This document shows, piece after piece, positions 9,456-18,241 of a stretch of 64,000 nucleotides of DNA (within the stretch, counting starts at the first letter, position 1; each line of letters begins with the position of its first letter). Below the pieces are notes generated by a model. That model was not told where the DNA came from and searched no databases. It saw only the letters and a list, made by a program, of their open reading frames with translations. Source of the DNA: DASQZT01 sp035638575 (lineage in GTDB: Bacteria; Acidobacteriota; Terriglobia; Bryobacterales; Bryobacteraceae); NCBI GenBank assembly GCA_035638575.1, contig DASQZT010000231.1:1-64000 (forward strand), given 5' to 3'. Both the position numbers and the translations under genes were made by a program.

Positions 9456-9510
9456 GGCGAGCTTCGCTCGCCGGGCGGGTTGAACAACCCGCCGCAGGAT
9501 GCAATCCTGC
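9456..9510. repeat. Triple tandem perfect hairpin element
   Basis: Three perfect inverted repeats lie end to end. 9456-9472 has a 7-bp stem GGCGAGC with loop TTC. 9474-9493 has an 8-bp stem GGCGGGTT with loop GAAC. 9494-9510 has a 7-bp stem GCAGGAT with loop GCA. The hairpins are separated by one and zero bases. The element sits between divergent genes (ATG at 9336, GTG at 9566), just upstream of a TATAAT box. The form suggests a REP/MITE-like intergenic repeat rather than a terminator, as there is no T tract. No second copy was noticed in the window. Confidence 0.75.
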
Positions 9511-9536
9511 CCCACAAAGGCCGCGGCGGAACCAAC

Positions 9537-9542
9537 TATAAT
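9537..9542 (+). promoter_or_regulatory. Candidate -10 box for the esterase gene
   Basis: A perfect TATAAT lies 23 nt upstream of the GTG start at 9566. A strong ribosome-binding site (AAGGAGGG) lies between them. No good -35 hexamer is visible at the usual distance; that position falls just beyond the hairpin element. Confidence 0.5.
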
Positions 9543-9565
9543 CGTTAACGCAAGAAGGAGGGTCC

Positions 9566-10794
9566 GTGAAGAAACTGATGATGTGGCTGTCCCTGTCCGC
9601 CGCGGGGCTGGTTGCCCAGACGCATCCGCTCGAAAACATTATTGCCGCCGCGCGTTCCAATTCGCCATCGCTCAAAGACCAGCTGGGCACCGTTGCCCCT
9701 GGCCTGAAAACTCAGGGAGCGGCCCTGGTGTGGGGCCAGGACTTCCTGTTCGCCGTCATGAGCGACAAAGAGCCGGCGCTGGTGGTGGACGGGCTGCCGC
9801 AACCCGCCATGCTGCGCCTGCCGGATTCGAACATCTGGTACCGCGTGCTGAAGATGCGCACCGGCGTGACGCACTCGGTGCAGTTCAACGTGGACGGCAA
9901 GCCGCTTTTCGCGCGCCGCGACATCCCGGGCTACAACCCCGATTCGTATCCGAGGCCGGGTGTCCCGCAAGGCACGCTGTCCGAGAAGAAAACCATCGCC
10001 AGCAAGATCTACCCCGGCTCGACCTCCGACTACTGGGTCTACGTCTCGCCCGGAGTCGATCCGGCGCGCCCCGCGCCGCTCATGGTGTGGCAGGATGGGC
10101 AGGGCCTGGTGAACCGCGATCTTTCCGCGCTGCGCCTGTTCACCGTGACCGAAAACCTGGTGCAGCAGAAGCTGATCCCGCCCATGATCCACGTCATGAT
10201 TTCTCCCGGGACGGGCCAGGGCATGCGCAGCATTCAATATGATACGGTCTCGGACCGCTTCGGGCACTACCTGCTCGAAGAGGTGTTGGCGGAGGTTGAG
10301 AAGACCTACAAGCTGCGCCAGGACGGTTATTCGCGCGGGATCGCGGGAGAGTCGTCAGGGGCCATCTGCGCGCTGAACGTGGCCTGGTACTTCACCGACA
10401 AGTTCAGCCGCGTCCATTCGACCATCGGCAGCTACACGGCGCTGCAATGGCCGGCGGGAACATCTACCCGTTCCGCATCCGGCGCGAGCCGAAGAAGAAC
10501 ATCCGCATCTGGCAGAGCGACGGGATGGAAGACATCGAGAACCAGGCCGGGAGCTGGCCGGCGCAGGCCGTTCAGCTTGCCAATTCGCTCAAGATGAAGG
10601 GCTACGATTTCCATTTCCGCTTCGGCGAGGCGGCCCACAACAGCGCGCAGGCCGCGCTCGACCTGCCGGAATCGTTGGCGTGGTTGTGGCGCGATTACGA
10701 TCCGGCGAAGACCGAACAGGTGTACGAGCAGGATCCCGCCGAGCGCGACAAGCCGCTGTACCGGTTCAAGATCGCCAATCGCGACGCCTGGTAG
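9566..10794 (+). pseudogene. Exported esterase (alpha/beta hydrolase), frameshifted
   Basis: GTG start with AAGGAGGG upstream and signal LMMWLSLSAAGLVAQ. The reading frame carries an esterase-D-like alpha/beta hydrolase: YWVYVSPGVDP, PLMVWQDGQG, PPMIHVMISPG and the nucleophile elbow GIAGESSG. It then degenerates after YTALQW (about 10449). The continuation is intact in another frame from about 10447 to 10794: GGNIYPFRIRREPKKNIR, then FHFRFGEAAHNSAQ with the likely catalytic His, and LPESLAWLWRDYDP. One lost base (or two gained) near 10440-10455 would explain this. The frameshift separates the Ser from the His, so the product as written should be inactive unless the shift is a sequencing error. 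Confidence 0.75.
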
Positions 10795-10800
10795 GGTAGA

Positions 10801-11532
10801 TTGCAGTTTATGGTCTATTTCCAGCCGGTGCTTCCGGCTCTGATGGTGGCGGCTGCTATTGGGCTCGCCCGTCCGAAGCGCTTCCACCGGCTGGCGGCTG
10901 TGGCGGCGCTGATCCTGTTCCTGTGGTCCTGGATGCCCGTGGCCTGGCTCCTGTCCGGAACGCTGGAGTGGCACTATCCGGTGGCGCAATTCCCGGCCGG
11001 CGATGCCGATGCGATCGTCGTGCTGGGCGGCGCCGAATCTCCAGCCGACGCCTCGCAACCGGAAGCGCTGGTGCAACAGAACACCTACCTGCGATGCCGC
11101 CATGCGGCCTGGCTGTATAAGCACTGGCGCGCCGTGCCGGTGATCGCGGCGGGTGGGCCGGCCCCGGTAGAAGCTCTCGCGGACCTCATGCGGCACGTGT
11201 TGGAAGCCGAAGGTGTGCCGCCCGACGCGATCTGGACCGAAGCCCGATCCTCATCGACCTATGAGAACGCCGTCTTCACCGCCCAGCTTCTTCGTGGCCG
11301 CGGGATTCGCAAGGTGGCACTGGTGACCGAAGCCTACCACATGCGGCGCGCGGAAGGATGCTTTCGCAAACAGGGGCTGGCCGTGACTGCCGTTCCCTGC
11401 TCGTACCGCACGCTCGGTGTCGACTTCAGCTGGGCCGTCCTGGTTCCGAACGCGAAGATGATGACGCTCAACGACGATGTCCTCCACGAGTGGATCGGGC
11501 TCGCCGTGTACAAGGTTGCCGGGAGGATCTGA
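10801..11532 (+). CDS. DUF218 / YdcF-like membrane-anchored protein
   Basis: 243 aa from TTG at 10801 (or 240 aa from ATG at 10810), 6 nt after the esterase stop, so probably cotranscribed. Two N-terminal hydrophobic helices (LPALMVAAAIGLA; VAALILFLWSWMPVAWLL) precede the DUF218 domain: DADAIVVLGG, a Rossmann-like strand VPVIAAGG, EARSSSTYENA, and VALVTEAYHMRRA. These match the SanA/ElyC/YdcF group, which is linked to cell-envelope functions and nucleotide-like ligand binding. Catalysis in this family is not established. Confidence 0.8.
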   Translation: MQFMVYFQPVLPALMVAAAIGLARPKRFHRLAAVAALILFLWSWMPVAWLLSGTLEWHYPVAQFPAGDADAIVVLGGAESPADASQPEALVQQNTYLRCRHAAWLYKHWRAVPVIAAGGPAPVEALADLMRHVLEAEGVPPDAIWTEARSSSTYENAVFTAQLLRGRGIRKVALVTEAYHMRRAEGCFRKQGLAVTAVPCSYRTLGVDFSWAVLVPNAKMMTLNDDVLHEWIGLAVYKVAGRI

Positions 11533-11571
11533 TCGTGGCGGGCGCCCCAGAACCGATCGCCCGCGCGCCGG

Positions 11572-14500
11572 CTACCCGGCGCAGGCCTTCACCTTGGACG
11601 CGATCCCCTCCGAGGTGTAGGGCTTTTGAATGAAACCGGCAACCCGCTGGCCTTTGAACAGGGCCATCGCCTCGGATTCGCTGTACCCGCTCGAGACGAC
11701 GACCTTGACCTCGGGCCGAATCTTCCTGAGTTCCGGAAGCGCCTCCTCACCGTTCATGTGGGGCATGCTCAAATCCAGCAATACCAGCGCGATCTCGCCG
11801 GGGTGTCTCCTCAATACGTCGATCGCCGCCAATCCGCTGTCCGCCAGCAGCACCGTGTACCCATGCCGTTCGAGCGCCCTTTTCACCATCTCTCGCACCA
11901 TCCGTTCATCGTCCACCACGAGGACCGTTCCGGTACCTTGCAGTGCCGTGTTGCGGACAACGAGAGGCGCCTCCCGGGCCGCCCGCGCGGCTGCCGGGAA
12001 CACTACCGTGAAGCAACTGCCGTGGCCCGGCGCGCTGGTCACCGCGATCGCACCCTTGTGACCGCGCACGATGCCCGCAACCGCCGCGAGACCCAGCCCT
12101 CGCCCTACGAACTTCGTGGAGAAAAACGGGTCGAATATCTTGTCTTTGGTCGCCTCGTCCATGCCGCAACCGGTATCGCAAACTTCGAGACAAACGTATT
12201 CTCCCGGCGTCAGCGCAACGGTCTCCGGGTGCGTCCGCTGATATCCTTCGTCCAGGTCCCGCACGAAAGTCCTGACCGTGACCAGTCCCTCGTGGCTGCC
12301 AATCGCTTCCGCCGCATTGAGCGCCAGGTTCATGAACACCTGCTGGACCTGGCCGCGATCGGCTTCGATGGCCGGCAGATCGTGTTCCAAATCGAGGCGC
12401 AGTGCGATCTTCTTGGAAATGGACGGACGAAGCAGGACGCTCATTTCGGGGAGGAGAGCCGAGAGGTCCAACGGCTCGACTACGAACCTTCCCTTACCGG
12501 AGTAAGCCAGCATCTGCCTGGTCAGGTGAGCCGCCTGCTCCCCGGTCTTGAGGACGCTGGTCAGCAGTTCGGCCACGGGGTGATCGGGCGGAAGCATCTC
12601 CCGTGCCAGACTGGCGTTGCCGACTACGCCGACCAGCAGGTTGTTGAAGTCGTGGGCGACGCCGCCCGCCAACAGTCCGAGGCTTTCCAGTTTCTGTGCG
12701 TCGCGGAGACGCGCCTCGGCGCGCTTGCGGTCGGTGATATCGCGCACGAACACTTGCATCGCCAGCCGCCCGTGCCATTCGACTGGCCCGGCGGTCGTCT
12801 CCACCGCCACCTCGCTTCCGTCCAGCCGCAGATGGCGGGCCTCGCGGACCGGCAGGCGGACACCTCGCTCCGCGTCGCGAATGCGCTCCATCACACTGGG
12901 CAGATCGTCTGGATGCACCCTGTCGAACGCGCCGGTGCCCAGCAGCTTCGCTGTGTTTTCCGCGCCGTAGAGTCGCGCGGCCGCTTCGTTGCAGTATACG
13001 ATCTGTCCGTCCTGCAGCACCAGAAGCGCCTCGGGAGCCAGGTCCACCAACCGCCGGTACCGGGCCTCGCTCTCCCGCAGGGCTTCCTCGCTGGCCCGCA
13101 GCGCCTCCTCGGTCCGCTTGCGCTCGGTGATGTCGAGTTCGATTCCGTCCCACACCGTGGAGCCATCCGGGCAACGGGAGGGTGTCGAGCGCAACAGAGA
13201 CCAGCGGGTTTCTCCAGTTGCGCGGTGTTTGTGGCGCACCTCCACTTCGAACCGCGACAGCCGCTTGCGCGACAACCGGATCGCGGCCTGCAGTCGATCG
13301 ACGTCTTCAGGCAGGATCGATCGTTCCACCGTCGCGGCATCGCTCATGAACTCGGCCGCGGGCACGCCGGTCAGCCGTTCGATGCCGGCGCTGATGAAAT
13401 CGACATGCGGTTCGCCGTTGGCATCGTGGCGGTACCGGTAGATCGCGCCTTCCGGCAAGTTGTCGCCCAGCGTGCGCAATTGAGACTCACGCTCCCGCAG
13501 CGCCTCCTCGGCCCGCCTGCGATCGGTGATGTCCACCGCGATCCCAACATACCGGGTGGTTTGGCCATCGGCATCGCGTAGCGGCTGCGCTATGGCCATC
13601 AGCCAGCGTTCGGCGCCGTCGCGGCGGCGAACGCGGAATTCCACGTTCAGCTCGGCGCCATTTCGCGCGGCTTCCTGCACGGCCTGTTCGGCCCCCGGCC
13701 GATCCTCGGGAATCACGATCTGCCGCCATGCTTCGTAGGAAGGAGTGCAGCTATGCGGCTCCAGCCCGTAAATCTTCCACATCTCCTCGGACCAGAAGTT
13801 CTCATTGGTCCGCAGGTCCCACTCCCAGATGCCGGAATTGGAGGCGTCCAGCGCCACGCGCAGTCGCTCGCGCTCCGCCCGCAGCGCCTCCTGCGCGCGA
13901 CGCTTCTGGGTCACTTCATGGAACACGACCACCACGCCGTCCACGCCACCGCCGGCGTTTCGAATCGGCGCCGCGCTGTCTTCGATCGGCACTTCGCGCC
14001 CGTCGCGAGTGACCAGAGCCACGTGATTGGCCAGGGAGGCGACAAGTCCTTCCCGCAGCACGCGGCCGGCGATGTCTTCGGCGGGTTCACGGCTTTGTTC
14101 GTTGATGATCCGGAACACGTCTTGAATCGGCTGGCCCAGCGCCTCCTCCTCGCTCCATCCGGTCAGCCCGGCCGCCACGGGATTCAGAAAGGTGATCCTT
14201 CCATCGTTGCCGGTGGCCAGCACCGCGTCGCCGATACTGGTAAGGGTAACGCGCAGCCACTCGCGCTGGTGCCGCAGTTGTTCTTCAGCTCTGCGCTGTT
14301 CGGTCAGGTCATAGACCGAGAGACAGGCCAGGCGTTCGCCGCCCGCCGTCTCCAGCATTGCGCCGGAATAGGAGACGATGCGCTCCCATCCCCGGTCGGG
14401 GCGGCGCAGGCGAAGCTCCAGGTTTCGCACCGTTTCGCCCCTCAGGATGCGCGACATGGGCCACTCCTCCAAGGGGAGCAGCCGGCCACTATCCGGCGTG

Positions 14501-15837
14501 CGGAGCTGGAACGTTTTGGGGACCTCTTTCAGAGGGCCGCGGCCCTCCTCCTCGCTGGCGAAGCCGAACATCGCCCGCGCGGCGGGGTTCCAATAGAAGA
14601 TCTCTCCAGCCTCGGTGGCCATGATCACGCCTTCGCCAAGGTGATCGAGCGCCGTGCTCAACCTTGCTTCGCTCTTGCGCACCGCCTCGTCGGCCCGCTT
14701 GCGATCGGTGATGTCGAGGGCCGTGTACGCGAATCGCGGGTTTTCGGAGCCACTAGTCCCCAGGTAACTGGCGGTCGCCAGCAGCCAGCGTTCCTGGCCG
14801 TCCGCCCCCCGGCGGGCGCTTTCCTTCGAGACGGGCTTGCCGGTGCGCCTGCTCTCTTCGCAGAGGGCACCCCACCATTGCGTCATCTCCTCCGCGGCGC
14901 CTGCGTCGGTTGCGGACTTGCGTGCGATCGACACCAGGTCCACTCCGAAAACCTCCGCCGCAAAGGCATTGCAGGAAACGTGAACGATGCGGCCATCGAT
15001 CATGTCCACGATGCCCCGCATCATCCCCGCGCTGTCGAAGAAACTGCGCAGAACGGCTTCGCTTTCCCGCAGCGTTTCGTCGGCCCGGTGGCGCTCGGTG
15101 ATGTCGCGAATCACGCTGATCAGGGTGCGCGTGCCGGCGATCGTCGCGCCCTGAGATCTGACCTCCACCGGAAAGGTGCTGCCATCCTTGCGCCGGTGGA
15201 CCGTCTCGAACGTGGCGCCGACGGTGTCGGCCTCCGCCATCAGGTCCTCGAGCGATCCGGGCGCATCGGGGGCGCGCAGCACGCGGATGGAGAGCGACTG
15301 TAACTCGTCGCGCGTGTAGCCGTACGCGGCCGCTGCGGCGGCGTTTGCCTCCAGGATGCGCCCATCGGCGCGCCGCAGGTACAGGATGATGTCCCGGCTG
15401 TGCTCGGCCAGCAGCTTGTGGCGGTGCAGTTCCTCCGCCGCCCGGCTGCGTTCCGTGGCCAGTGTGATCTGCGCCTCCGCTTCGCCGGCTCGTGCCTGAG
15501 CGCGCTGCATCGCCTGGGTGACCAATGAAATCGCGGCGCCACTCATCACGAAGACACCCTGGCTCAGCCAATCGGCGGTATCGCGGATGGAGAATTGGCC
15601 AACCGGTTCCATCCAGGCGAACGCAACCGTGAGAGCTGAAAGGGCGGTTGCCAGCAAACCGCCGGGAAGGCCTCCGAACAGGGCCGCCACGATCACGGCG
15701 GGATAAAAGGTAACGAAGGGGGCCCGTGTCCCCAGAGTTCCCAGGAGCCCTGCTCGCACGGCGGCGGCCAAGACGACGGCAAGTACGGCAATGACATACC
15801 GTGACCATGCCGGACGCTGTGCCGGATTCAGGATCAT
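11572..15837 (-). CDS. Seven-PAS hybrid sensor histidine kinase with C-terminal receiver
   Basis: 1421 aa. The N-terminal about 110 residues hold four hydrophobic helices of DUF4118/KdpD type. Seven PAS-PAC modules follow, each closed by a linker of the DITxRxRAEE kind (DITERHR, DITDRKR, DLTEQRR, EVTQKRR, DITDRRR, DITERKR, DITDRKR). The HisKA H-box GGVAHDFNN puts the phospho-accepting His near residue 1062. The ATPase domain has NLALNAAEA (N box), DTGCGMD (G1) and GRGLGLAAV (G2). A receiver domain follows with VLVVDDE, phospho-acceptor Asp near 1355 (LLDLSMP) and a Lys in QKPYT. No partner regulator or output gene is adjacent, so it may work through phosphorelay to a distant protein. The signal sensed is unknown. 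Confidence 0.93.
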   Translation of the reverse strand: MILNPAQRPAWSRYVIAVLAVVLAAAVRAGLLGTLGTRAPFVTFYPAVIVAALFGGLPGGLLATALSALTVAFAWMEPVGQFSIRDTADWLSQGVFVMSGAAISLVTQAMQRAQARAGEAEAQITLATERSRAAEELHRHKLLAEHSRDIILYLRRADGRILEANAAAAAAYGYTRDELQSLSIRVLRAPDAPGSLEDLMAEADTVGATFETVHRRKDGSTFPVEVRSQGATIAGTRTLISVIRDITERHRADETLRESEAVLRSFFDSAGMMRGIVDMIDGRIVHVSCNAFAAEVFGVDLVSIARKSATDAGAAEEMTQWWGALCEESRRTGKPVSKESARRGADGQERWLLATASYLGTSGSENPRFAYTALDITDRKRADEAVRKSEARLSTALDHLGEGVIMATEAGEIFYWNPAARAMFGFASEEEGRGPLKEVPKTFQLRTPDSGRLLPLEEWPMSRILRGETVRNLELRLRRPDRGWERIVSYSGAMLETAGGERLACLSVYDLTEQRRAEEQLRHQREWLRVTLTSIGDAVLATGNDGRITFLNPVAAGLTGWSEEEALGQPIQDVFRIINEQSREPAEDIAGRVLREGLVASLANHVALVTRDGREVPIEDSAAPIRNAGGGVDGVVVVFHEVTQKRRAQEALRAERERLRVALDASNSGIWEWDLRTNENFWSEEMWKIYGLEPHSCTPSYEAWRQIVIPEDRPGAEQAVQEAARNGAELNVEFRVRRRDGAERWLMAIAQPLRDADGQTTRYVGIAVDITDRRRAEEALRERESQLRTLGDNLPEGAIYRYRHDANGEPHVDFISAGIERLTGVPAAEFMSDAATVERSILPEDVDRLQAAIRLSRKRLSRFEVEVRHKHRATGETRWSLLRSTPSRCPDGSTVWDGIELDITERKRTEEALRASEEALRESEARYRRLVDLAPEALLVLQDGQIVYCNEAAARLYGAENTAKLLGTGAFDRVHPDDLPSVMERIRDAERGVRLPVREARHLRLDGSEVAVETTAGPVEWHGRLAMQVFVRDITDRKRAEARLRDAQKLESLGLLAGGVAHDFNNLLVGVVGNASLAREMLPPDHPVAELLTSVLKTGEQAAHLTRQMLAYSGKGRFVVEPLDLSALLPEMSVLLRPSISKKIALRLDLEHDLPAIEADRGQVQQVFMNLALNAAEAIGSHEGLVTVRTFVRDLDEGYQRTHPETVALTPGEYVCLEVCDTGCGMDEATKDKIFDPFFSTKFVGRGLGLAAVAGIVRGHKGAIAVTSAPGHGSCFTVVFPAAARAAREAPLVVRNTALQGTGTVLVVDDERMVREMVKRALERHGYTVLLADSGLAAIDVLRRHPGEIALVLLDLSMPHMNGEEALPELRKIRPEVKVVVSSGYSESEAMALFKGQRVAGFIQKPYTSEGIASKVKACAG

Positions 15838-15989
15838 GGCTTACTTCCCACTCTTCCGTTTCCTGCGGGAGGCAGATCTGTAGACCGTTGATTCTATCTT
15901 ACAGATCGCTTTCCCGCTTCCGGGCCCAGCCAGGGTTGGAATGCCATCGCTTGTGACAGGCAGGAGGTCCACGAGTTCCTATCGAAGGC

Positions 15990-16018
15990 TTGACATTCGA
16001 TTCCGAGTAAATTACTGT
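15990..16018 (+). promoter_or_regulatory. Promoter of the ArsR/SRPBCC pair, apparently leaderless
   Basis: A perfect -35 TTGACA (15990-15995), a 17-nt spacer and a weaker -10 TACTGT (16013-16018). The expected start site, about 7 nt downstream, coincides with the A of the ATG at 16025. No Shine-Dalgarno precedes that ATG. Confidence 0.6.
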
Positions 16019-16024
16019 TTGGTT

Positions 16025-16411
16025 ATGGAACCAGGTGGTTATAGGAGCCTGGCGCCCGCCCGCCTGGACGCCACATTCGCGGCGCTCTCGGATGCTACGC
16101 GGCGCGCCATCCTCGCGCGGCTAGCGTCGGGTGAGGCGTCGGTCACCGAACTGGCCGCGCCGTTCGCGATGACTCAGCCGGCAATCTCAAAGCACCTTAA
16201 GGTGCTCGAGCGCGCCGGCCTGATTTCCCGCGACCGCGACGCGCAGCGGCGGCCGAGCCGGCTTGACGCCAGGCCGCTGGCAGAGGCCAGCCAATGGCTG
16301 GCGAACTATCGCCAATTCTGGGTGGCTTCCTTCCAGCGGCTGGATGGGTTGCTGGACGAGTTGAAATCCACGGAGAAGAAAGGCAGGCGGTCCGCCCGCA
16401 GGAAACGGTAA
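16025..16411 (+). CDS. ArsR-family winged-helix repressor
   Basis: 128 aa. The core is a winged helix: LDATFAALSDATRRAILARLASG, SVTELAAPFAMTQPAISKHLKVLERAGLI (recognition helix), then a basic wing SRDRDAQRRPSR. There is no obvious metal-binding Cys cluster, so it belongs with the metal-independent ArsR regulators that accompany SRPBCC genes. The ATG at 16025 is chosen because the ArsR domain follows it directly and a promoter ends just before it. The stop is 10 nt from the next start, so the two are an operon, and autoregulation is likely by analogy with this gene pair elsewhere. Confidence 0.9.
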   Translation: MEPGGYRSLAPARLDATFAALSDATRRAILARLASGEASVTELAAPFAMTQPAISKHLKVLERAGLISRDRDAQRRPSRLDARPLAEASQWLANYRQFWVASFQRLDGLLDELKSTEKKGRRSARRKR

Positions 16412-16421
16412 AGGAGCCCAA

Positions 16422-16925
16422 ATGTTTTATCCCGACAGCTTCACGGTATCTACGCCCAGCGATCGCGAAATCCAGGTGACCCGCGATTTCCATGCGCCGC
16501 GCGGGTTGGTATTCGATGCCTTCACCAAACCGGAATCAGTCAGGCGCTGGCTGCTCGGACCGCCGGGATGGACCATGCCCGTTTGCGAAATCGATCTCAA
16601 GGCCGGCGGCGCATATCGGTATGTCTGGCGGCATGAGGCGGATGGAAGAGAAATGGGAATGGGTGGAATATTCCGCGAGATCGTGCCGCCCGAGCGGCTC
16701 GTCGCCACCGAGAAATTCGACGAATCCTGGTACGGGGGCGAAGCCTTGGACCGAACGGTGTTCATCGAGGAAGGCGCCATCACCAAGATCACGATCACGG
16801 TGCTCTACGAGTCGATGGAAGCCCGCGACACTGCCCGCAGGTCCGGAATGGAGCACGGTATGGCGGCAGGTTACAACCGGCTCGAGGAGTTGTTGCCGTC
16901 GATGCAGGCTGGGGCGACACGATGA
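16422..16925 (+). CDS. SRPBCC / AHSA1-like domain protein
   Basis: 167 aa. It shows the START/Bet v1-like pattern of the AHSA1-related family: REIQVTRDFHAPRGLVFDAFTKPESVRRWL near the N-terminus, then GGAYRYVW, GIFREIVPPERLVATE and a C-terminal helix MEHGMAAGYNRLEELL. AAAGGAG precedes the ATG. Such proteins bind hydrophobic ligands, and the pairing with an upstream ArsR regulator is very common. Ligand and phenotype are unknown. Confidence 0.9.
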   Translation: MFYPDSFTVSTPSDREIQVTRDFHAPRGLVFDAFTKPESVRRWLLGPPGWTMPVCEIDLKAGGAYRYVWRHEADGREMGMGGIFREIVPPERLVATEKFDESWYGGEALDRTVFIEEGAITKITITVLYESMEARDTARRSGMEHGMAAGYNRLEELLPSMQAGATR

Positions 16926-17002
16926 CTGCTCGAGAGGGCGCCCCGGATCACGGTCACGGGTCCAGGCGCCGGCCGCGCGCCAGGGAAGTATCATGAAGTT
17001 TC

Positions 17003-18241
17003 ATGCAAATCCGGGATATCCGTGCCACCACTGTTACGGTCCCGCTGGAGGCCCCGTTGCGGCACGCCAACGGATGCCACTGGGGCCGATTTGTCCGCAC
17101 GATCGTCGAAGTCGAGACCGATAACGGGCTCGTCGGACTGGGCGAAATGGGCGGGGGCGGCGAATCGGCGGAGGCGGCCTTCCGCGCCATGAAGCCGTAC
17201 CTGGTGGGGCACGATCCGGCGCGCCTGGAGGAGATGCGATTCCTCATCGCCAACCCCACGGCTTCTCTGTACAACAACCGGACACAGGTGCTGGCCGCGC
17301 TGGAGTTCGCCTGCCTCGACATTTTGGGACAAGCGTGGGGCGTGCCGGTCTGCGACATTCTGGGCGGGCGCCTGCGAGACCGCGTGCCGTTCGCGGCTTA
17401 CTGTTTCTTCCGCTACGCGAATCCCGCCACCGGCGCCGGCGAGGTGCGCACCTTCGATCAACTCGTGGCCCATGCAGGAGCGCTTCAGAGGCGCTTCGGC
17501 TTCACCACCTTCAAGCTGAAGGCCGGAGTTTTCCCGCAGGATTACGAGCTGGAAGCGTATCGCGCGCTCGCCGCTACCTTCCCCGAAGGATCGTTCCGAT
17601 TCGACCCCAACGCGGTCTGGTCCACCGAGCAGGCCATACGCTTCGGCCAGGCCATCGAAGGGCTGCGCAACGACTACCTGGAGGACCCGGTCTTCGGCCT
17701 GAACGGCATGCGGCGCACGCGGCAGATGGTGCGGGTCCCGCTCGCCACCAACACCGTGGTGGTCAACTTCGAGCAGCTCTCCGCCAACGTGCTCGATCCG
17801 GCGGTGGACGTGATCCTGCTCGACACCACGTTTTGGGGCGGAATCCGCGCGTGCGTGAAGGCCGCGGCGGTCTGCGAAACCTTCCAGTTCGGCGTGGCGG
17901 TCCACTCCTCGGGCGAATTGGGCATCCAGCTGGCCACCATGCTGCACCTGGGCGCGGTGCTGCCGAACCTCACGTTCGCGGCCGACGCCCACTACCACCA
18001 TTTGACGGACGACATCATCGAAGGCGGCCCGATGCGCTACGAGCATGGTGCGATTCGCGTGCCGGACCAGCCCGGCCTCGGTGTGAAGCTCGATCGCGAC
18101 AAGCTGCGCGAGTATCACGAACTGTATCAGCGCCTCGGCGGGTATCCTTATGATCGGGACCCGGGACGCCCGGGTTGGACTGCAATTGTTCCCAACGACC
18201 GCTGGGCCGACCCGAACGACGCCCGGGGGGTGAAGATATGA
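17003..18241 (+). CDS. Glucarate dehydratase-like enolase-superfamily enzyme
   Basis: 412 aa, cytoplasmic (no signal). It follows the mandelate racemase/glucarate dehydratase plan: capping domain with VETDNGLVGLGE, then the barrel with FKLKAGVF (K171/K173), FDPNAVW (D201, N203), EDPVFG, and VAVHSSGELGIQLA with H301 as the likely general base. The KxK, DxN and HS pattern matches D-glucarate dehydratases, which make 5-keto-4-deoxyglucarate; close relatives act on other aldarates or aldonates. The stop overlaps the GH67 start (ATGA), so translation is coupled. The reaction is inferred from residues; substrate is uncertain. Confidence 0.78.
   Translation: MQIRDIRATTVTVPLEAPLRHANGCHWGRFVRTIVEVETDNGLVGLGEMGGGGESAEAAFRAMKPYLVGHDPARLEEMRFLIANPTASLYNNRTQVLAALEFACLDILGQAWGVPVCDILGGRLRDRVPFAAYCFFRYANPATGAGEVRTFDQLVAHAGALQRRFGFTTFKLKAGVFPQDYELEAYRALAATFPEGSFRFDPNAVWSTEQAIRFGQAIEGLRNDYLEDPVFGLNGMRRTRQMVRVPLATNTVVVNFEQLSANVLDPAVDVILLDTTFWGGIRACVKAAAVCETFQFGVAVHSSGELGIQLATMLHLGAVLPNLTFAADAHYHHLTDDIIEGGPMRYEHGAIRVPDQPGLGVKLDRDKLREYHELYQRLGGYPYDRDPGRPGWTAIVPNDRWADPNDARGVKI

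Noticed and set aside
11533..11571. GC-rich inverted repeat as terminator between the DUF218 gene and the kinase
   Set aside because: Stem of about 7 bp with a long loop and no T tract; not distinguishable from chance in GC-rich DNA.
11626..13581. A 651-codon plus-strand frame opposite the histidine kinase
   Set aside because: It lies inside the H-box, ATPase and PAS coding region and has no coherent fold.
18175..18237. Upstream extension of the GH67 gene by 21 codons
   Set aside because: It lies within the preceding dehydratase gene, and a proper signal peptide begins at 18238.
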